Shown: positions 27,456 through 40,401, counted from the stretch's first letter. The stretch: DNA of 64,000 nt from Rhodoferax bucti (GCF_005876985.1 NZ_VAHD01000003.1:496001-560000), one strand, 5' to 3'. Made by a program: numbers and translations. The notes: a model not told the origin generated them from the letters alone.

Positions 27456-28955
27456 ATGCTGTACCAACTCTACGAAACCCAACGTTCCTTGATGGAGCCG
27501 TTTTCTGATTTGGCTCTGGCTGCTGCCAAGCTGTACAGCAACCCCCTCTCGCTGGCAGGACAAAGCCCCTTCGCCCAGCGCCTGTCGGCCAGCTACGACC
27601 TGATGCACCGCCTGGGCAAGGACTACGAAAAGCCCGAATTCGGCCTGCGCACCATCGATGTGGACGGCGTGGACGTGGCCATCCACGAGCGTATTGAGCT
27701 CAGCAAGCCTTTTTGCGAGCTGCGCCGCTTCAAGCGCTTCACCGACGACACTGCTACTCTGGAAAAAATCAAGGGTCAGCCGGTGGTGCTGATCGTGGCG
27801 CCCCTGTCGGGCCACTATTCCACCCTGTTGCGCGACACGGTGAAAACCATGCTGAAAGACCACAAGGTCTACATCACCGACTGGAAAAATGCCCGCCTGG
27901 TGCCCTTGGCAGAGGGTGAATTCCACCTTGATGACTATGTGAACTACGTGCAAGAGTTCATCCGCCATGTGCAGGGCAAATATGGCAACTGCCACGTGAT
28001 GAGCGTGTGCCAGCCCACCGTGCCAGTGCTGGCTGCGGTGTCACTGATGGCCAGCCGTGGCGAAACCACGCCGCTGACCATGACCATGATGGGCGGCCCC
28101 ATCGACGCGCGCAAGTCGCCCACCGCCGTGAACAACCTGGCCATGAACAAGAGCCATAGCTGGTTCGAGAACAACGTGATTTACCGCGTGCCCAGCAACT
28201 TCCCCGGTGCCGGCCGCCGCGTCTACCCCGGCTTTTTGCAACACACCGGCTTTGTGGCCATGAACCCGGACCACCACGCCAAGAGCCACTACGACTACTT
28301 CAAAGACCTGATCAAGGGCGATGAAGCCAGCACCGAAGCCCACCGCAAGTTCTACGACGAATACAACGCGGTGCTCGACATGGATGCGGACTACTACCTC
28401 GAAACTATCCGCGTGGTGTTCCAGGACTTTGCGCTGGTCAACGGCACCTGGGATGTGCGCAACGAGCAAGGCAAGCTGGAGCGCGTCAAACCGGCCGATA
28501 TCACCACCACCGCGCTGATGTCGGTGGAAGGCGAGTTGGACGACATCTCCGGCTCGGGCCAAACGCAAGCAGTGCACGACATTTGCAGCGGGGTGCCCAA
28601 GGCCCTGCAGCGCCACTTTGATGCCAAGGGAGCCGGCCACTACGGCATCTTCAGCGGCCGCCGCTGGCGCGAGCATGTGTACCCGCAGGTCAAAGCCTTC
28701 ATCAAAAACCACTCCCTGCCCACATCCCGCCCGGTCGTGACGGAAGCGGTGGCGGCAGAGGCTGTAGTGGTGGCGAAAGTGGCACCCACCGAAGTCGCGG
28801 CACCGGCTGTTACCGCAGCGGCTGTGCCAGTTGCGGTGCAAGCCACTCCGGCCCCCAAAGCAAAAATAGTGCAAAAACCGGCTGTAGCGCCCGCTGCACC
28901 CGCGCGAGCAGCTACCAAAAAAGTAGCAGCCAAGCGGGCCACTGCCACCAAGTGA
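27456..28955 (+). CDS. phaZ: Intracellular polyhydroxyalkanoate depolymerase (PhaZ) with Ala/Lys-rich tail
   Basis: It mobilises stored poly-3-hydroxybutyrate. The N-terminus [16 protein letters not shown] and the nucleophile motif [15 protein letters not shown] (catalytic Cys near residue 185) mark the intracellular PhaZa1 type. [14 protein letters not shown] carries the likely catalytic His near 390. The core ends near residue 422. About 75 further residues are rich in Ala, Val, Pro and Lys ([14 protein letters not shown] at the end), resembling a histone H1-like tail. rnfB follows with overlap or a 5-bp gap. Confidence 0.93.
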   Translation: MLYQLYETQRSLMEPFSDLALAAAKLYSNPLSLAGQSPFAQRLSASYDLMHRLGKDYEKPEFGLRTIDVDGVDVAIHERIELSKPFCELRRFKRFTDDTATLEKIKGQPVVLIVAPLSGHYSTLLRDTVKTMLKDHKVYITDWKNARLVPLAEGEFHLDDYVNYVQEFIRHVQGKYGNCHVMSVCQPTVPVLAAVSLMASRGETTPLTMTMMGGPIDARKSPTAVNNLAMNKSHSWFENNVIYRVPSNFPGAGRRVYPGFLQHTGFVAMNPDHHAKSHYDYFKDLIKGDEASTEAHRKFYDEYNAVLDMDADYYLETIRVVFQDFALVNGTWDVRNEQGKLERVKPADITTTALMSVEGELDDISGSGQTQAVHDICSGVPKALQRHFDAKGAGHYGIFSGRRWREHVYPQVKAFIKNHSLPTSRPVVTEAVAAEAVVVAKVAPTEVAAPAVTAAAVPVAVQATPAPKAKIVQKPAVAPAAPARAATKKVAAKRATATK

Positions 28956-28960
28956 CAGGC

Positions 28961-29638
28961 ATGACGGTCGCTGCGCCGCTGCTGGCGCAGCAGATTTTGG
29001 ATGCCTTGCCGCAAACGCAGTGCACCCGCTGCGGCTACCCCGACTGTGCGGCGTATGCCACAGCGATTGCCCACGGCGAAGCGGCCATCAACCAATGCCC
29101 TCCGGGTGGAGCCGAGGGCATTGCCCGTTTGGCGGCCATCACAGGCCAGGCAAACACTCCCCTGAACCCCGAATTCGGGCAAGAAGGCCCACGTACCATC
29201 GCCTGGATTGACGAAGACTGGTGCATAGGCTGCACGCTGTGCATCAAGGCCTGCCCGACCGATGCCATCATCGGCAGCAACAAGCGCATGCACACGGTGA
29301 TAGAGGCCGACTGCACCGGCTGCGAGCTGTGCATTCCGGTGTGCCCGGTGGACTGCATTGTGCTGGAGCCGGCTTCCGGCGAGGCAACCGGTTGGGCGGC
29401 GTGGAGTGCGGAGCAAGCCACGGTGGCCCGCCAGCGCTTTGAGGCACGCACCGTGCGGCTGGCACGGGAGGCGGAAGAACACGCCGATCAGCTGGAAGCC
29501 AAGGCCCGTATGAAGCTGGCCGATTTGCCGGCCCACTCGCAACACACCGACCCAGCCGTGCTCGACAAAAAGCGCGCCATCATCGAAGCCGCGCTGGCCC
29601 GCTCACGGGCACAGCGGGCCGCCGCCAAACCCCGTTAA
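28961..29638 (+). CDS. rnfB: Soluble RnfB-like iron-sulfur protein
   Basis: This protein of about 225 residues has an RnfB Fe-S domain ([15 protein letters not shown], then NQCPPGG). It also has two [4Fe-4S] ferredoxin motifs, [12 protein letters not shown] and [12 protein letters not shown]. The N-terminal membrane helix of Rnf-complex RnfB is missing, and no other rnf genes are nearby. It is therefore an orphan electron carrier of unknown partner. The start is uncertain: ATG at 28961, or GTG at 28952 overlapping the phaZ stop. It ends four bases into the convergent chemoreceptor gene. Confidence 0.85.
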   Translation: MTVAAPLLAQQILDALPQTQCTRCGYPDCAAYATAIAHGEAAINQCPPGGAEGIARLAAITGQANTPLNPEFGQEGPRTIAWIDEDWCIGCTLCIKACPTDAIIGSNKRMHTVIEADCTGCELCIPVCPVDCIVLEPASGEATGWAAWSAEQATVARQRFEARTVRLAREAEEHADQLEAKARMKLADLPAHSQHTDPAVLDKKRAIIEAALARSRAQRAAAKPR

Positions 29639-31962
29639 AGGCGGGCCATCAGGGTCTTGTAGACGCCGCAGCCCACATAGCCCTCGTCCACCTTGACGAC
29701 ATAGGACATCTTGGTCTGCACCTGACCATTGAGCGGGTTGACGATGTCGTACTCCACCCAGCCCGGTGCGTTGTCGGCCTGATGGGTGATCGAGGCCATG
29801 AGCGCATTGCCGTCTATGCCCGCCACGTCCTGCACCCGGCTGCCCACCTTGGCGGGGTTGCCGGCGAAGGCCAGGTACTGGCCGTTGCGGTCCAGCAAAA
29901 AGACATACATATCGCGGTCAAACAGGCTGGAGTGCGTGGCGGTGATTTCGCGTGCAAAAGCATCGCCCCGGCCGCTGCTGCGGCGCAAGTCCAGCGCCCG
30001 CTCCACCAAAGCCCGGGCTTCATCTGCCGAACCTTGCTGCAGCTTGAACACCGACACCGCGTCCGCCAGCACGCTGGCACGGGTTTGCAAGGCCGTTGCC
30101 TGGTCCACCGCCTGCTCCACCATGGAGGCGTTTTGCTGGGTGATTTCATCCAGCTGACGGATGGCGGTGGTGATCTCCGACAAGCTGGCGCTTTGCTCTG
30201 CGCTGGAGGCCGAAATCAGCGACATATTGCCCGCCACCCCGCGCACGCCATCCACAATGGCGGTGATGTTGGAGGCCGCATCGCGGATTTGCTGCACACC
30301 GGCCGCCACTTGCGCCGACGATGCGCTGATCAGCTGGCGAATCTCTTTGGCCGAGGCCGCCGAGCGCTGCGCCAGCGAGCGCACCTCGGTGGCTACCACC
30401 GCAAAGCCACGCCCGGACTCGCCGGCCCGCGCCGCCTCGACTGCCGCATTCAAGGCCAGGATGTTGGTCTGGAAGGCTAGGCCATCGATCACGCCCACGA
30501 TTTCGTCCATGCGGCGGGTGCTGGCCTCAATCGCCTCGATGGAGGCAATTGCCTGCGTCATGCCGGCGGCGCCCTGCTCCGCCGTGCCGCGCACGCCTTG
30601 CGCGGCATGGTCGGAGGCTTGGGCCGCCGTGGCGTTGTCGCGCACGGTGCTGGCCAGCTCTTGCACGCTGGCAGAGGTTTGCTCCAAATTGGCCGCCTGC
30701 TGCTCGGTGCGGTCTGACAAGGAGCGGTTGCCCATCACCAGGGTATCGCCCGAGTTGGCCACCAGCGCAGAGTTGCTGCGCACGCTGGCCACCATGACCG
30801 AAATGTTGTTCACCATCACATCCATGGCGTGGGACATATCAGACAGCTCATCGCTCCCCCGGATGCGCACCTGGTGCCGCAAATTGCCGCTAGCCGTTTC
30901 TTCCATGAAATACAGCACCTGCCGCAAATCCGACAGGAAGCTGATGTTGAACGACAGCAACACATACGACAGCACAAGCACCGCCAGCAAACTGCCCACG
31001 CTGATCAGAATCGTCTGGTTGTACAAATCGGCTTCGCGCGCCTTCAGGCGCTCCACCAGCACCTTGTTGACCTGCTTGTGGTAAGCGCCGATGGCCTCAA
31101 TCGCCTGGGTGCCGGCCGCGAAATAGGCATCCGAGTTGCCGCTGGCGGCGCCGGACTGAAATCGCTCTTTGCTCAAGGCCACAAAACCGGCTACCGCAGC
31201 ACGTGCCGCCTCGCCCGCACTGTCTTTGAAGCCGGCATCCGACAAAATGGCCTGCGAATACGCCACCCCGCGCGACCAGGCGGACAAGGTATCCGCCATC
31301 ACTCGGACGCGGCCCACGCCCTCGTCCCCCAAGGTCGGCTGGGCCAGCATGCCGGCACCGGCGCCGCGCAGCCGCCCCACTTGCTCCCGCAGCGGAATCA
31401 GTTTGGAGATGGACATATCCATCAACAAGTAAGTCAGCGGGTCCGGGTCAAACAACAAACCGGACTGGTTGGCCACGCCATAAACAAACTCGGCCATGTC
31501 TTCCACCAAAGCGGTGTGCAGGGCGAAGCTCTGAGGCGCATCTTTGCCGTCCAGCTGGGTGTAGAGGCCGTCCAGGCGCTGCTGCAAACCCGTCCACTCG
31601 CTGCGCATGCTGAGACGTTTTTCCGACGCGATGAAACCAGCCAGGGCCTGGTGGGCTTCTTTCAGGGCGGCGCGGGACTGCATCTGGTTGGCCTGCGCAG
31701 CGGTGTTACCGAGCAACACCATATTGGTCTGGCCCCGGTGGGCCTGCAGCAGGCGGATCACATCGGTGGATTTGTCCACGATTTCAACCCCTGCCACCTC
31801 GCTGCGGGTCACCCGCGCATCTTCCTGGTTGCGGCTGATGACTTGCAACACGACGGCCGCCAACGGGATCAAGGCCACCACAAACACCAGGGCTAACTTG
31901 GAGCGAAAGCGCATCTTGCGCATCGCCCACATGCCGGGATACAAAAACTTTGTGAAATTCAT
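29635..31962 (-). CDS. Methyl-accepting chemotaxis protein with C-terminal Cache domain
   Basis: This 775-residue chemoreceptor has a first membrane helix near 21-41 and a large periplasmic helical domain (about 42-313). A second helix at 316-337 precedes a HAMP region. The signalling coiled-coil carries the tip motif [20 protein letters not shown] near 495. After it, residues about 650-775 form a single-Cache-like sensor ([32 protein letters not shown]). Cache domains usually face the periplasm, but this one must be cytoplasmic. ATG 31962 is preferred; ATG 31974 is also in frame. Confidence 0.87.
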   Translation of the reverse strand: MNFTKFLYPGMWAMRKMRFRSKLALVFVVALIPLAAVVLQVISRNQEDARVTRSEVAGVEIVDKSTDVIRLLQAHRGQTNMVLLGNTAAQANQMQSRAALKEAHQALAGFIASEKRLSMRSEWTGLQQRLDGLYTQLDGKDAPQSFALHTALVEDMAEFVYGVANQSGLLFDPDPLTYLLMDMSISKLIPLREQVGRLRGAGAGMLAQPTLGDEGVGRVRVMADTLSAWSRGVAYSQAILSDAGFKDSAGEAARAAVAGFVALSKERFQSGAASGNSDAYFAAGTQAIEAIGAYHKQVNKVLVERLKAREADLYNQTILISVGSLLAVLVLSYVLLSFNISFLSDLRQVLYFMEETASGNLRHQVRIRGSDELSDMSHAMDVMVNNISVMVASVRSNSALVANSGDTLVMGNRSLSDRTEQQAANLEQTSASVQELASTVRDNATAAQASDHAAQGVRGTAEQGAAGMTQAIASIEAIEASTRRMDEIVGVIDGLAFQTNILALNAAVEAARAGESGRGFAVVATEVRSLAQRSAASAKEIRQLISASSAQVAAGVQQIRDAASNITAIVDGVRGVAGNMSLISASSAEQSASLSEITTAIRQLDEITQQNASMVEQAVDQATALQTRASVLADAVSVFKLQQGSADEARALVERALDLRRSSGRGDAFAREITATHSSLFDRDMYVFLLDRNGQYLAFAGNPAKVGSRVQDVAGIDGNALMASITHQADNAPGWVEYDIVNPLNGQVQTKMSYVVKVDEGYVGCGVYKTLMARL

Positions 31963-32025
31963 GGCGACCCACATATTCTATTTTGATGACCTGAATGTAG
32001 CGTCTTCAAAACGATTTACGCAATC

Positions 32026-32052
32026 AAATACGGGGGCAGCGCCCCCGTATTT
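32026..32052 (-). terminator. Terminator of the propionyl-CoA operon
   Basis: A perfect 12-bp stem (AAATACGGGGGC with GCCCCCGTATTT) and a three-base loop, 30 bp after the stop of the last operon gene. The A/T ends give a short T stretch on either strand. Confidence 0.75.
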
Positions 32053-32081
32053 GTCTCCACCTGCTATGCCAAGCAGGCACA

Positions 32082-32633
32082 TCAGCCCAGAGCGGCAATC
32101 ACCTCAGGCGGGGCCTGCACCAATTCGATCAACACGCCCTCCCCGGCAATCGGGAATTCGTCATTGCTTTTGGGGTGCAAAAAGGTGATGTCGTAGCCCG
32201 CTGCCCCTTTGCGGATGCCGCCGGGGGCAAAGCGCACGCCTTTGGCGGTGAGCCACTCCACCGCCGAAGGCAGGTTGTCGATCCACAGGCCCACATGGTT
32301 CAACGGCGTGGTGTGCACCGCAGGCTTCTTGTCGGGGTCCATGGGCTGCATGAGGTCAACTTCCACCTTGTACGGGCCGGAGCCCATGGCGCAGATGTCC
32401 TCGTCCACGTTTTCCTTCTCGCTTTGGAAGGTACCCGTGACTTCCAGCCCCAGCATGTCCACCCACAGAGTTTGCAGGCGCTTCTTGTCGGGGCCGCCGA
32501 TGGCGATTTGCTGGATACCCAAAACCTTGAAGGGGCGTTGCAAGCCGGGGCGATCCGGCGCAGGGCCGCCCCAAGCAGGATCAGCCCCCTCGGGGGGCAG
32601 CGACCCGCGCAGCGGTGGAGCGTGGGGGCTCAT
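32082..32633 (-). CDS. VOC-family protein, candidate methylmalonyl-CoA epimerase
   Basis: This 183-residue vicinal-oxygen-chelate protein has two beta-alpha-beta-beta-beta modules. Resemblance to methylmalonyl-CoA epimerase is good ([36 protein letters not shown]). Putative metal ligands are the His of LNHVG and the Glu of LIELV, but the usual first His is Gln (QQIAIGG). As last gene of a pcc-mcm operon, an epimerase role is plausible but unproven. The ATG overlaps the pccA stop (ATGA). The first ~33 residues come from a GC-rich palindromic repeat and are probably not part of the fold. Confidence 0.65.
   Translation of the reverse strand: MSPHAPPLRGSLPPEGADPAWGGPAPDRPGLQRPFKVLGIQQIAIGGPDKKRLQTLWVDMLGLEVTGTFQSEKENVDEDICAMGSGPYKVEVDLMQPMDPDKKPAVHTTPLNHVGLWIDNLPSAVEWLTAKGVRFAPGGIRKGAAGYDITFLHPKSNDEFPIAGEGVLIELVQAPPEVIAALG
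32545..32633 (-). repeat. GC-rich palindromic repeat forming the 5' end of the VOC gene
   Basis: GCCCCC-TCG-GGGGGC hairpin sequence at 32584-32597 within a Pro/Gly-coding stretch (translated [19 protein letters not shown]). I recall very similar sequence between genes in other Comamonadaceae; only one copy is seen here, so repeat status rests on memory. Confidence 0.5.
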
Positions 32634-34708
32634 TGTTCAAACTCCACAATCGCCTGATCGACCGACAGGCTCTCGCCTTTAGCGGCCAGCACCTTGCCCA
32701 CCACACCATCGGCGGCGGCAAACAGCACGTTTTCCATCTTCATGGCTTCGATCACGGCCACACGCTCACCGGCCTGCACCTTCTGGCCGGGCACCACCGC
32801 CACATCGACCAGCAAACCGGGCATGGGCGAGAGCACGTAGCGGCTCATGTCAGGCGGTGCCTTGTGTGGCATCAGCTTGTGCAGCTCTGCCATGCGGGGG
32901 GACATGACCAGCGCATCGATGCGGGTGCCGTTGTGCTGCACACGCAGGGCCAGCGGGTTCTTCGGCGTACCGCGCTCCACCTGGGCCGTGAAGGCCTTGC
33001 CGTTCACCGTGCCGGTGATAGCAATGTCGTTCAGGCGGGACTTGCTACGAATTACATAGCTGCTCGCGCCCACCCGCACTTGGGCAGAGCCGGTTTCACC
33101 TTCAAACTCATCCACATGCACGGCGGTGTAGCTGTTGTTGCCCGCGGCATCCAGTGTGACGACCACGTAGTCTTTGCCTGCGTCCACGGCGTAGCCGGGC
33201 AACTGGCCGGACATGCCCGCTGCGCGCTCGCGCGACTTGCGGCGCACAAAGGCCGCCAGCGCGGTGAGGAAAGCTGCGTCGTCATGTGGCACGTCTTCCG
33301 CAAAGAAGCCCTTGCCGTAGTTCTCGGCGATGAAGCCGGTGTTGAAATCGCCGCTCACAAACTTGGGGTGGGCCAGCAACGCCGCCTGGAACGGAATGTT
33401 GCTGGACACACCGCGAATCACAAAGCCGTTAAGAGCCTCGCGCATCTTGGCAATCGCGTCATTGCGGTCCTTGCCGTGCACGATGAGTTTGGCAATCATC
33501 GAGTCGTAGAACATGGGGATCTCGCCACCGTCCTGCACGCCGGTATCCACCCTGACACCTCCGGTGTCAGCGCCATTTGAGTCGCCTTGCAGGGGCTTAG
33601 GGTACGCTGCAAACATGGTTTGCTCAGGCGGCGCAAAGCGCACCAAGCGGCCAGTGGATGGCAGGAAGTTGCGGAACGGGTCTTCGGCGTTGATGCGGCA
33701 CTCAATGGCCCAGCCGTCGCGCTTCACGTCGGCTTGCGTCAGCGGCAGCTTCTCGCCCGCGGCCACCCGGATCATCAGCTCCACCAGGTCCAGCCCGGTA
33801 ATGCATTCAGTGACCGGGTGTTCCACCTGCAGGCGGGTGTTCATCTCCAGAAAGTAGAAGTCCTGGTCCTTTCCGACCACAAACTCCACGGTTCCAGCGC
33901 TCTGGTACTTCACGGCCTTGGCCAGTTGCACCGCCTGCTCGCCCATGGCTTTGCGGGTGGCATCGCTGATGAAGGGGCTTGGCGCCTCTTCAATCACCTT
34001 CTGGTGGCGGCGCTGGATGGAGCACTCGCGCTCGTTCAAATAGATCACATTGCCATGGCTGTCGCCCAGCACCTGGATCTCGATGTGGCGCGGCTCCTGC
34101 ACAAACTTCTCGATGAAGATGCGGTCATCGCCAAAGCTGTTGCGGGCTTCGTTCTGGCAGCTGGCAAAACCTTCAAAAGCCTCTTTGTCATTGAAGGCTA
34201 CGCGCAGGCCCTTGCCACCACCGCCGGCCGAGGCCTTGATCATCACGGGGTAGCCAATGCCCTTGGCAATCTCCACCGCCTGCTCCGGGCCGCTAATCGC
34301 GTCGTTGTAGCCGGGGATGGTGTTGACCTTGGCCTCGTTGGCCAGCTTCTTGGACGCGATCTTGTCGCCCATGGCGGCAATGGAGTGCGCCTTGGGGCCG
34401 ATGAAGGCAATGCCTTCGTCCTCGCAGCGCTTGGCAAAGGCTTCGTTCTCGCTCAAGAAGCCATAGCCAGGGTGCACAGCTTGTGCGCCGGTCTGCTTGC
34501 AGGCAGCAATGATTTTTTCGGCCTGCAGATAGCTCTCGCGGCTGGGCGCGGGGCCGATGTTGACGGCCTCGTCAGCCAGCGCCACGTGGCGGGCTTCCTT
34601 GTCAGCATCGGAGTAAACGGCAACCGTCTTGATGCCCATTTTCTTGGCGGTGGCAATGACGCGGCAGGCGATTTCGCCACGGTTAGCAATCAGGATTTTG
34701 GTGAACAT
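32630..34708 (-). CDS. pccA: Propionyl-CoA carboxylase alpha subunit (biotin carboxylase + BCCP)
   Basis: This 692-residue protein has an N-terminal biotin carboxylase ([28 protein letters not shown], the Gly-rich ATP loop [10 protein letters not shown], and LQVEHPVTE). A linker domain and a C-terminal biotin carrier domain with EAMKMEN follow, the biotin Lys being near residue 657. With PccB it carboxylates propionyl-CoA to methylmalonyl-CoA. AAGGAC precedes the ATG. It follows pccB by 30 bp. Acetyl- or methylcrotonyl-CoA carboxylases look alike; the mcm neighbourhood favours propionyl-CoA. Confidence 0.93.
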   Translation of the reverse strand: MFTKILIANRGEIACRVIATAKKMGIKTVAVYSDADKEARHVALADEAVNIGPAPSRESYLQAEKIIAACKQTGAQAVHPGYGFLSENEAFAKRCEDEGIAFIGPKAHSIAAMGDKIASKKLANEAKVNTIPGYNDAISGPEQAVEIAKGIGYPVMIKASAGGGGKGLRVAFNDKEAFEGFASCQNEARNSFGDDRIFIEKFVQEPRHIEIQVLGDSHGNVIYLNERECSIQRRHQKVIEEAPSPFISDATRKAMGEQAVQLAKAVKYQSAGTVEFVVGKDQDFYFLEMNTRLQVEHPVTECITGLDLVELMIRVAAGEKLPLTQADVKRDGWAIECRINAEDPFRNFLPSTGRLVRFAPPEQTMFAAYPKPLQGDSNGADTGGVRVDTGVQDGGEIPMFYDSMIAKLIVHGKDRNDAIAKMREALNGFVIRGVSSNIPFQAALLAHPKFVSGDFNTGFIAENYGKGFFAEDVPHDDAAFLTALAAFVRRKSRERAAGMSGQLPGYAVDAGKDYVVVTLDAAGNNSYTAVHVDEFEGETGSAQVRVGASSYVIRSKSRLNDIAITGTVNGKAFTAQVERGTPKNPLALRVQHNGTRIDALVMSPRMAELHKLMPHKAPPDMSRYVLSPMPGLLVDVAVVPGQKVQAGERVAVIEAMKMENVLFAAADGVVGKVLAAKGESLSVDQAIVEFEQ

Positions 34709-34738
34709 GGTGCTTGTCCTTTTCTTGTTCTTCGGCGA

Positions 34739-36271
<1,533 letters not shown>

Positions 36272-36282
36272 GTTGTCGTCCT

Positions 36283-37173
36283 TCAGTTAGCGAAATTGGT
36301 GAAGATTTTTTCGGCCTGCTTGGTCGTGCCTTTGGGGCTGTGGCCCACGCCGGGCACAGTCTGAAGCGTCCAAGCAAGGTCTACGTGCAGGCGCTGGGCC
36401 TGCTCCAGGGCAGTCTTGTAAAAGTTTTGGCCTCGCGCAAAGCGGTGCTCGCCCTGCGCCATAGCCTCGGGCTCTTTGGGCAGCATGGAATCAGACTTGG
36501 TATCTTCCTCGCCCAGCATGACCACCATCTTGTGAGAGAACGCCTGCACCAACTGGGAGGGTGGCAAGCGCTTTTCGCTCGCAAACCACGGAAAGCCCCG
36601 ACTGAAAAAAGAGTCCTGGTAGGTGGGCATGGTGTACGAGCCCGCGTTGGCAGCGACCGCCACCGCCACATGGGACTCGTTCATCATCAAGGTGAAGCGG
36701 TGCACAAACTGCCCGCCCGCTGAGTGACCAAACAGGAAATAGCGCTCCGCGTTCAGATGCGCGTCGCGCCGCACTTTTTGGAAGAGCTGCTCCACGATCT
36801 GGAAAGTCCAGTACTGCGGGTCGGAATCTTCCATGCCCCCCCACTGGAACAAGCGGTCCGGATACGGCCCCTTGTCGAATTGCGGGGCCAGCACCACAGC
36901 ATTGTTTTTCTGAGCCCAGCTTTGCCAGTTGCTACGCTGGATGGTCGCATCCCGCTCTGCCCCGTGAATGGCTATAAGCACCTTGGCGTCCGGACCGGCC
37001 TGGGGCGCCTTGTAGTAGTACACCTGCACCGGTTTGTTGGAAAAGTAGCCACTGGGTGTGAATGTAAAAACAGCGTCCTGCCCGGCTACCAGCGCATCCT
37101 GTGCCTGCGCGCCGCCGGCCAACAAGCCTGCGATCACTACCGCAGCGCGCCATACCCATACGCTGAACTTCAT
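36283..37173 (-). CDS. Exported alpha/beta hydrolase inside the propionate operon
   Basis: This 296-residue alpha/beta-hydrolase has a signal peptide ending AGGAQAQ. The oxyanion region is [11 protein letters not shown], the nucleophile elbow [12 protein letters not shown] (Ser), and GVGHSPKG carries the likely catalytic His near the end. It resembles extracytoplasmic esterases or PHB depolymerase-like proteins, but the substrate is unknown. The ATG at 37173 overlaps the meaB stop (ATGA) and has GGAG 6 bases upstream. An exported enzyme between cytoplasmic propionyl-CoA genes is odd. Confidence 0.75.
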   Translation of the reverse strand: MKFSVWVWRAAVVIAGLLAGGAQAQDALVAGQDAVFTFTPSGYFSNKPVQVYYYKAPQAGPDAKVLIAIHGAERDATIQRSNWQSWAQKNNAVVLAPQFDKGPYPDRLFQWGGMEDSDPQYWTFQIVEQLFQKVRRDAHLNAERYFLFGHSAGGQFVHRFTLMMNESHVAVAVAANAGSYTMPTYQDSFFSRGFPWFASEKRLPPSQLVQAFSHKMVVMLGEEDTKSDSMLPKEPEAMAQGEHRFARGQNFYKTALEQAQRLHVDLAWTLQTVPGVGHSPKGTTKQAEKIFTNFAN

Positions 37174-38177
37174 CCCTGGCTCCATATGTGCAATAACTCC
37201 CGTGCAGCCGTGCTGGCAGCCATCCGGCCGGACAACACCGCCTGCGTGTGCTGCGGCAACAGCGCCTGCACGGAGCCGCTTTGTTTGAATGCCTGCTTCA
37301 AGCCCGCGTCGATGCGCTCCCACATCCACGCCAGCGACTGGTTCTGGCGGCGCTGGCTGAACAGGCCATTGGTGGTTTGCAGGGTCTGGAATTCACACAC
37401 AGCTTTCCAGAAGGTGTCCACGCCCTGCCCCAGCAACGCACTGAGTGAAATCACTTTGGGCGTCCAATGCTTGTCGCTGTGCTGGTCATTCGGGTTGCCA
37501 TGCATGCCCAGCAGTCGCAGGCTGGAGGTGATCTGCGCTTGGGCACGGGTGGCGGCATCGGCGTCAATGTCGGCCTTGTTGATGACCACCAGATCGGCCA
37601 GCTCCATCACGCCTTTTTTGATGGCCTGCAGGTCGTCGCCCGCATTGGGCAACTGCATCAGCACAAACATGTCGGTCATGCCTTGCACCGCTGTCTCGCT
37701 CTGCCCCACGCCCACGGTCTCGACAATCACGATGTCGTAGCCCGCTGCCTCGCAGACCAGCATGGCCTCGCGCGTTTTCTCGGCCACACCGCCCAGCGTG
37801 CCGCTGGACGGGCTGGGGCGGATAAACGCCTTCTCGTGCATGGACAAATGCTCCATGCGCGTCTTGTCACCCAGGATGGAGCCGCCGGACACCGAGCTGG
37901 AGGGGTCAATCGTCAGCACCGCCACGCGGTGGCCTTGGCCAATCAGGTACAGCCCCAGTGCCTCAATAAAGGTGCTCTTGCCCACGCCCGGCACGCCGCT
38001 GATGCCCAGCCGCAGCGACTTGCCCGTGTGCGGCAGCAGCGCAGTCAGCAGCGCATCGCCCTGCGCGCGGTGGTCCGCACGCGTGGACTCCAGCAGCGTG
38101 ATGGCTTTGGCGATGGCGCGGCGCTGCAGGAGGGACTCGCCCCCCAGCAGACCGGCCTGCACGGTCTCAGGACTCAC
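37170..38177 (-). CDS. meaB: Methylmalonyl-CoA mutase-associated GTPase MeaB
   Basis: This 335-residue G3E GTPase protects and reloads B12-dependent methylmalonyl-CoA mutase. It has Walker [16 protein letters not shown], switch [27 protein letters not shown] and the NKAD motif VVINKADID. Its ATG overlaps the mcm stop by four bases, and its stop overlaps the start of the hydrolase gene, so all three appear translationally coupled. Confidence 0.95.
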   Translation of the reverse strand: MSPETVQAGLLGGESLLQRRAIAKAITLLESTRADHRAQGDALLTALLPHTGKSLRLGISGVPGVGKSTFIEALGLYLIGQGHRVAVLTIDPSSSVSGGSILGDKTRMEHLSMHEKAFIRPSPSSGTLGGVAEKTREAMLVCEAAGYDIVIVETVGVGQSETAVQGMTDMFVLMQLPNAGDDLQAIKKGVMELADLVVINKADIDADAATRAQAQITSSLRLLGMHGNPNDQHSDKHWTPKVISLSALLGQGVDTFWKAVCEFQTLQTTNGLFSQRRQNQSLAWMWERIDAGLKQAFKQSGSVQALLPQHTQAVLSGRMAASTAARELLHIWSQG

Positions 38178-40345
38178 CCGATGGCCTTTTCAATTTGGCT
38201 CAGCACATCCCGCGCACTCACCGGGATCGGCGTGCCCGGGCCGTAGATGCCCTTGACGCCAGCGGCGTACAGAAAGTCGTAGTCCTGCCGCGGGATCACG
38301 CCGCCGACGAAGACGATGATGTCGTCGGCGCCCTGCTTTTTCAGCTCGGCAATGATGGCCGGCACCAGGGTCTTGTGGCCGGCAGCGAGTGTCGAAACAC
38401 CGACTGCATGCACATCGTTTTCAATCGCCTGGCGGGCGCATTCTTCGGGGGTCTGGAACAGCGGGCCCATGTCTACGTCAAAGCCCAGGTCGGCAAATGC
38501 GGTAGCCACCACCTTGGCGCCGCGGTCGTGGCCGTCCTGGCCCAGCTTGCTGATCATCACGCGCGGGCGGCGGCCCTGCTTGTCAGCGAAGCCTGCGATG
38601 TCGGCCTTCAGCGCGTTCCAGTACTCCATGGTGTCTCCATTGGCGCTGTCGTAGGCCGCAGCGTACACGCCGCTCACCTTGTTGGTATCGGCACGGTGGC
38701 GGCCAAAGGCTTTCTCCAGCGCGTCGCTCACCTCGCCCACTGTGGCGCGCAGGCGGACGGCCTTGATGGACAAGTCCAGCAGGTTACCGGTGCCAGACTC
38801 CGCTGCAAAAGTGATAGCAGCCAGCGCAGATTCCACCTGGTCTAGGTCGCGTTTTTGCTTGATTTCTTGAAGACGGGCGACTTGCGACTCACGCACGGCC
38901 ACGTTGTCAATGTCGCGCGCTTCCACCACGTCTTCGCTCTTCAGCTTGTACTTGTTGACGCCCACGATCACATCCTGCCCGCTGTCGATGCGGGCCTGCT
39001 TGTCAGCGGCGGCGGCTTCAATCTTCAGCTTGGCCCAGCCGCTGTCCACGGCCTTGGTCATGCCGCCCATGGCTTCGACCTCTTCGATGATGGTCCACGC
39101 GGCGTCGGCCATGTCCTGGGTCAGCTTCTCCATCATGTAGCTGCCCGCCCAAGGGTCGATCACGTTGGTGATGTGGGTCTCTTCCTGGATGATGAGCTGC
39201 GTGTTGCGGGCGATGCGCGCGCTGAACTCGGTCGGCAGCGCGATGGCTTCGTCAAAGCTGTTGGTATGCAGACTTTGCGTGCCGCCAAACACCGCGGCCA
39301 TCGCCTCGATGGTGGTGCGCACCACGTTGTTGTACGGGTCCTGCTCCGTCAGGCTCCAGCCGCTGGTCTGGCAGTGGGTGCGCAGCATCAGGCTCTTAGG
39401 GTTCTTGGCGTCAAAGCCCTTCATGATGCGGCACCACAGCAAGCGCGCCGCGCGCATCTTGGCCACTTCCAGATAGAAGTTCATGCCGATGGCCCAGAAG
39501 AAGCTCAGGCGCCCGGCAAAGTCGTCCACGTCTAGGCCCGAAGCGATGGCAGTCTTCACATATTCTTTGCCGTCAGCCAGCGTGAAGGCCAACTCCAGCG
39601 CTTGGTTGGCGCCCGCCTCTTGCATGTGGTAGCCCGAGATACTGATCGAGTTGAACTTGGGCATGTTCTTGGCCGTGTAGCCAATGATGTCGCCGATGAT
39701 GCGCATGCTGGGCGCGGGCGGATAGATATAGGTGTTGCGTACCATGAACTCTTTCAGAATGTCGTTCTGAATCGTTCCGGACAACTTGTCCTGGCTCACG
39801 CCCTGCTCTTCCGCAGCCACCACATAACCGGCCAACACCGGCAGCACCGCGCCGTTCATGGTCATCGAGACAGACACCTTGTCCAGTGGAATCTGGTCGA
39901 ACAGGATCTTCATGTCCTCGACCGAATCAATCGCCACACCGGCCTTGCCCACGTCGCCCGTCACGCGCGGGTGGTCGGAGTCGTAGCCACGGTGGGTGGC
40001 CAGGTCAAACGCGACTGACACGCCCTGCCCGCCGGCCGCCAATGCCTTGCGGTAAAAGGCGTTGGATTCTTCGGCCGTCGAAAAACCTGCGTACTGGCGG
40101 ATGGTCCAGGGACGCACCGCATACATGGTGGCCTGCGGGCCGCGCAGGTAAGGTTCAAAGCCAGGCAGCGTGTCGGCGTGCTTCAGGTCGGCCGTGTCTG
40201 CTGCGGTGTAAAGGGGTTTGACCGCGATGCCGTCGGGCGTGATCCAGTTTAGCGCGTCCACATTGCCGCCGGGGGCGGATTTGGCTGCAGCCTTGGCCCA
40301 GGCTTCCAGTGTGGCGGATTGAAATTCAGGCGTCTTGTCGGTCAT
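38174..40345 (-). CDS. scpA: Methylmalonyl-CoA mutase (B12-dependent)
   Basis: This 723-residue single-chain mutase converts methylmalonyl-CoA to succinyl-CoA. The TIM barrel ([28 protein letters not shown]) is followed by a C-terminal cobalamin domain with DGHDRG (the B12 His near residue 603), then [11 protein letters not shown] and VFVGGVIP. It is the first gene of the operon mcm-meaB-hydrolase-pccB-pccA-VOC. No clear ribosome site is seen before the ATG. A divergent GntR gene starts 153 bp away. A short antisense match to the dispersed repeat lies at 38812-38836. Confidence 0.96.
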   Translation of the reverse strand: MTDKTPEFQSATLEAWAKAAAKSAPGGNVDALNWITPDGIAVKPLYTAADTADLKHADTLPGFEPYLRGPQATMYAVRPWTIRQYAGFSTAEESNAFYRKALAAGGQGVSVAFDLATHRGYDSDHPRVTGDVGKAGVAIDSVEDMKILFDQIPLDKVSVSMTMNGAVLPVLAGYVVAAEEQGVSQDKLSGTIQNDILKEFMVRNTYIYPPAPSMRIIGDIIGYTAKNMPKFNSISISGYHMQEAGANQALELAFTLADGKEYVKTAIASGLDVDDFAGRLSFFWAIGMNFYLEVAKMRAARLLWCRIMKGFDAKNPKSLMLRTHCQTSGWSLTEQDPYNNVVRTTIEAMAAVFGGTQSLHTNSFDEAIALPTEFSARIARNTQLIIQEETHITNVIDPWAGSYMMEKLTQDMADAAWTIIEEVEAMGGMTKAVDSGWAKLKIEAAAADKQARIDSGQDVIVGVNKYKLKSEDVVEARDIDNVAVRESQVARLQEIKQKRDLDQVESALAAITFAAESGTGNLLDLSIKAVRLRATVGEVSDALEKAFGRHRADTNKVSGVYAAAYDSANGDTMEYWNALKADIAGFADKQGRRPRVMISKLGQDGHDRGAKVVATAFADLGFDVDMGPLFQTPEECARQAIENDVHAVGVSTLAAGHKTLVPAIIAELKKQGADDIIVFVGGVIPRQDYDFLYAAGVKGIYGPGTPIPVSARDVLSQIEKAIG
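38812..38836 (+). repeat. Weak match to the dispersed repeat within the mutase gene
   Basis: TGATAGCAGCCAGCGCAGATTCCAC matches the copy at 26012-26036 (22 of 25 positions). It encodes part of a normal-looking mutase segment ([10 protein letters not shown], antisense), so chance similarity is possible. Confidence 0.3.
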
Positions 40346-40401
40346 GGCGGGGTCGCAATCTATGGGTTACCGCTGGCAGGATCAGCGCGGCAAGTTTACA
40401 T

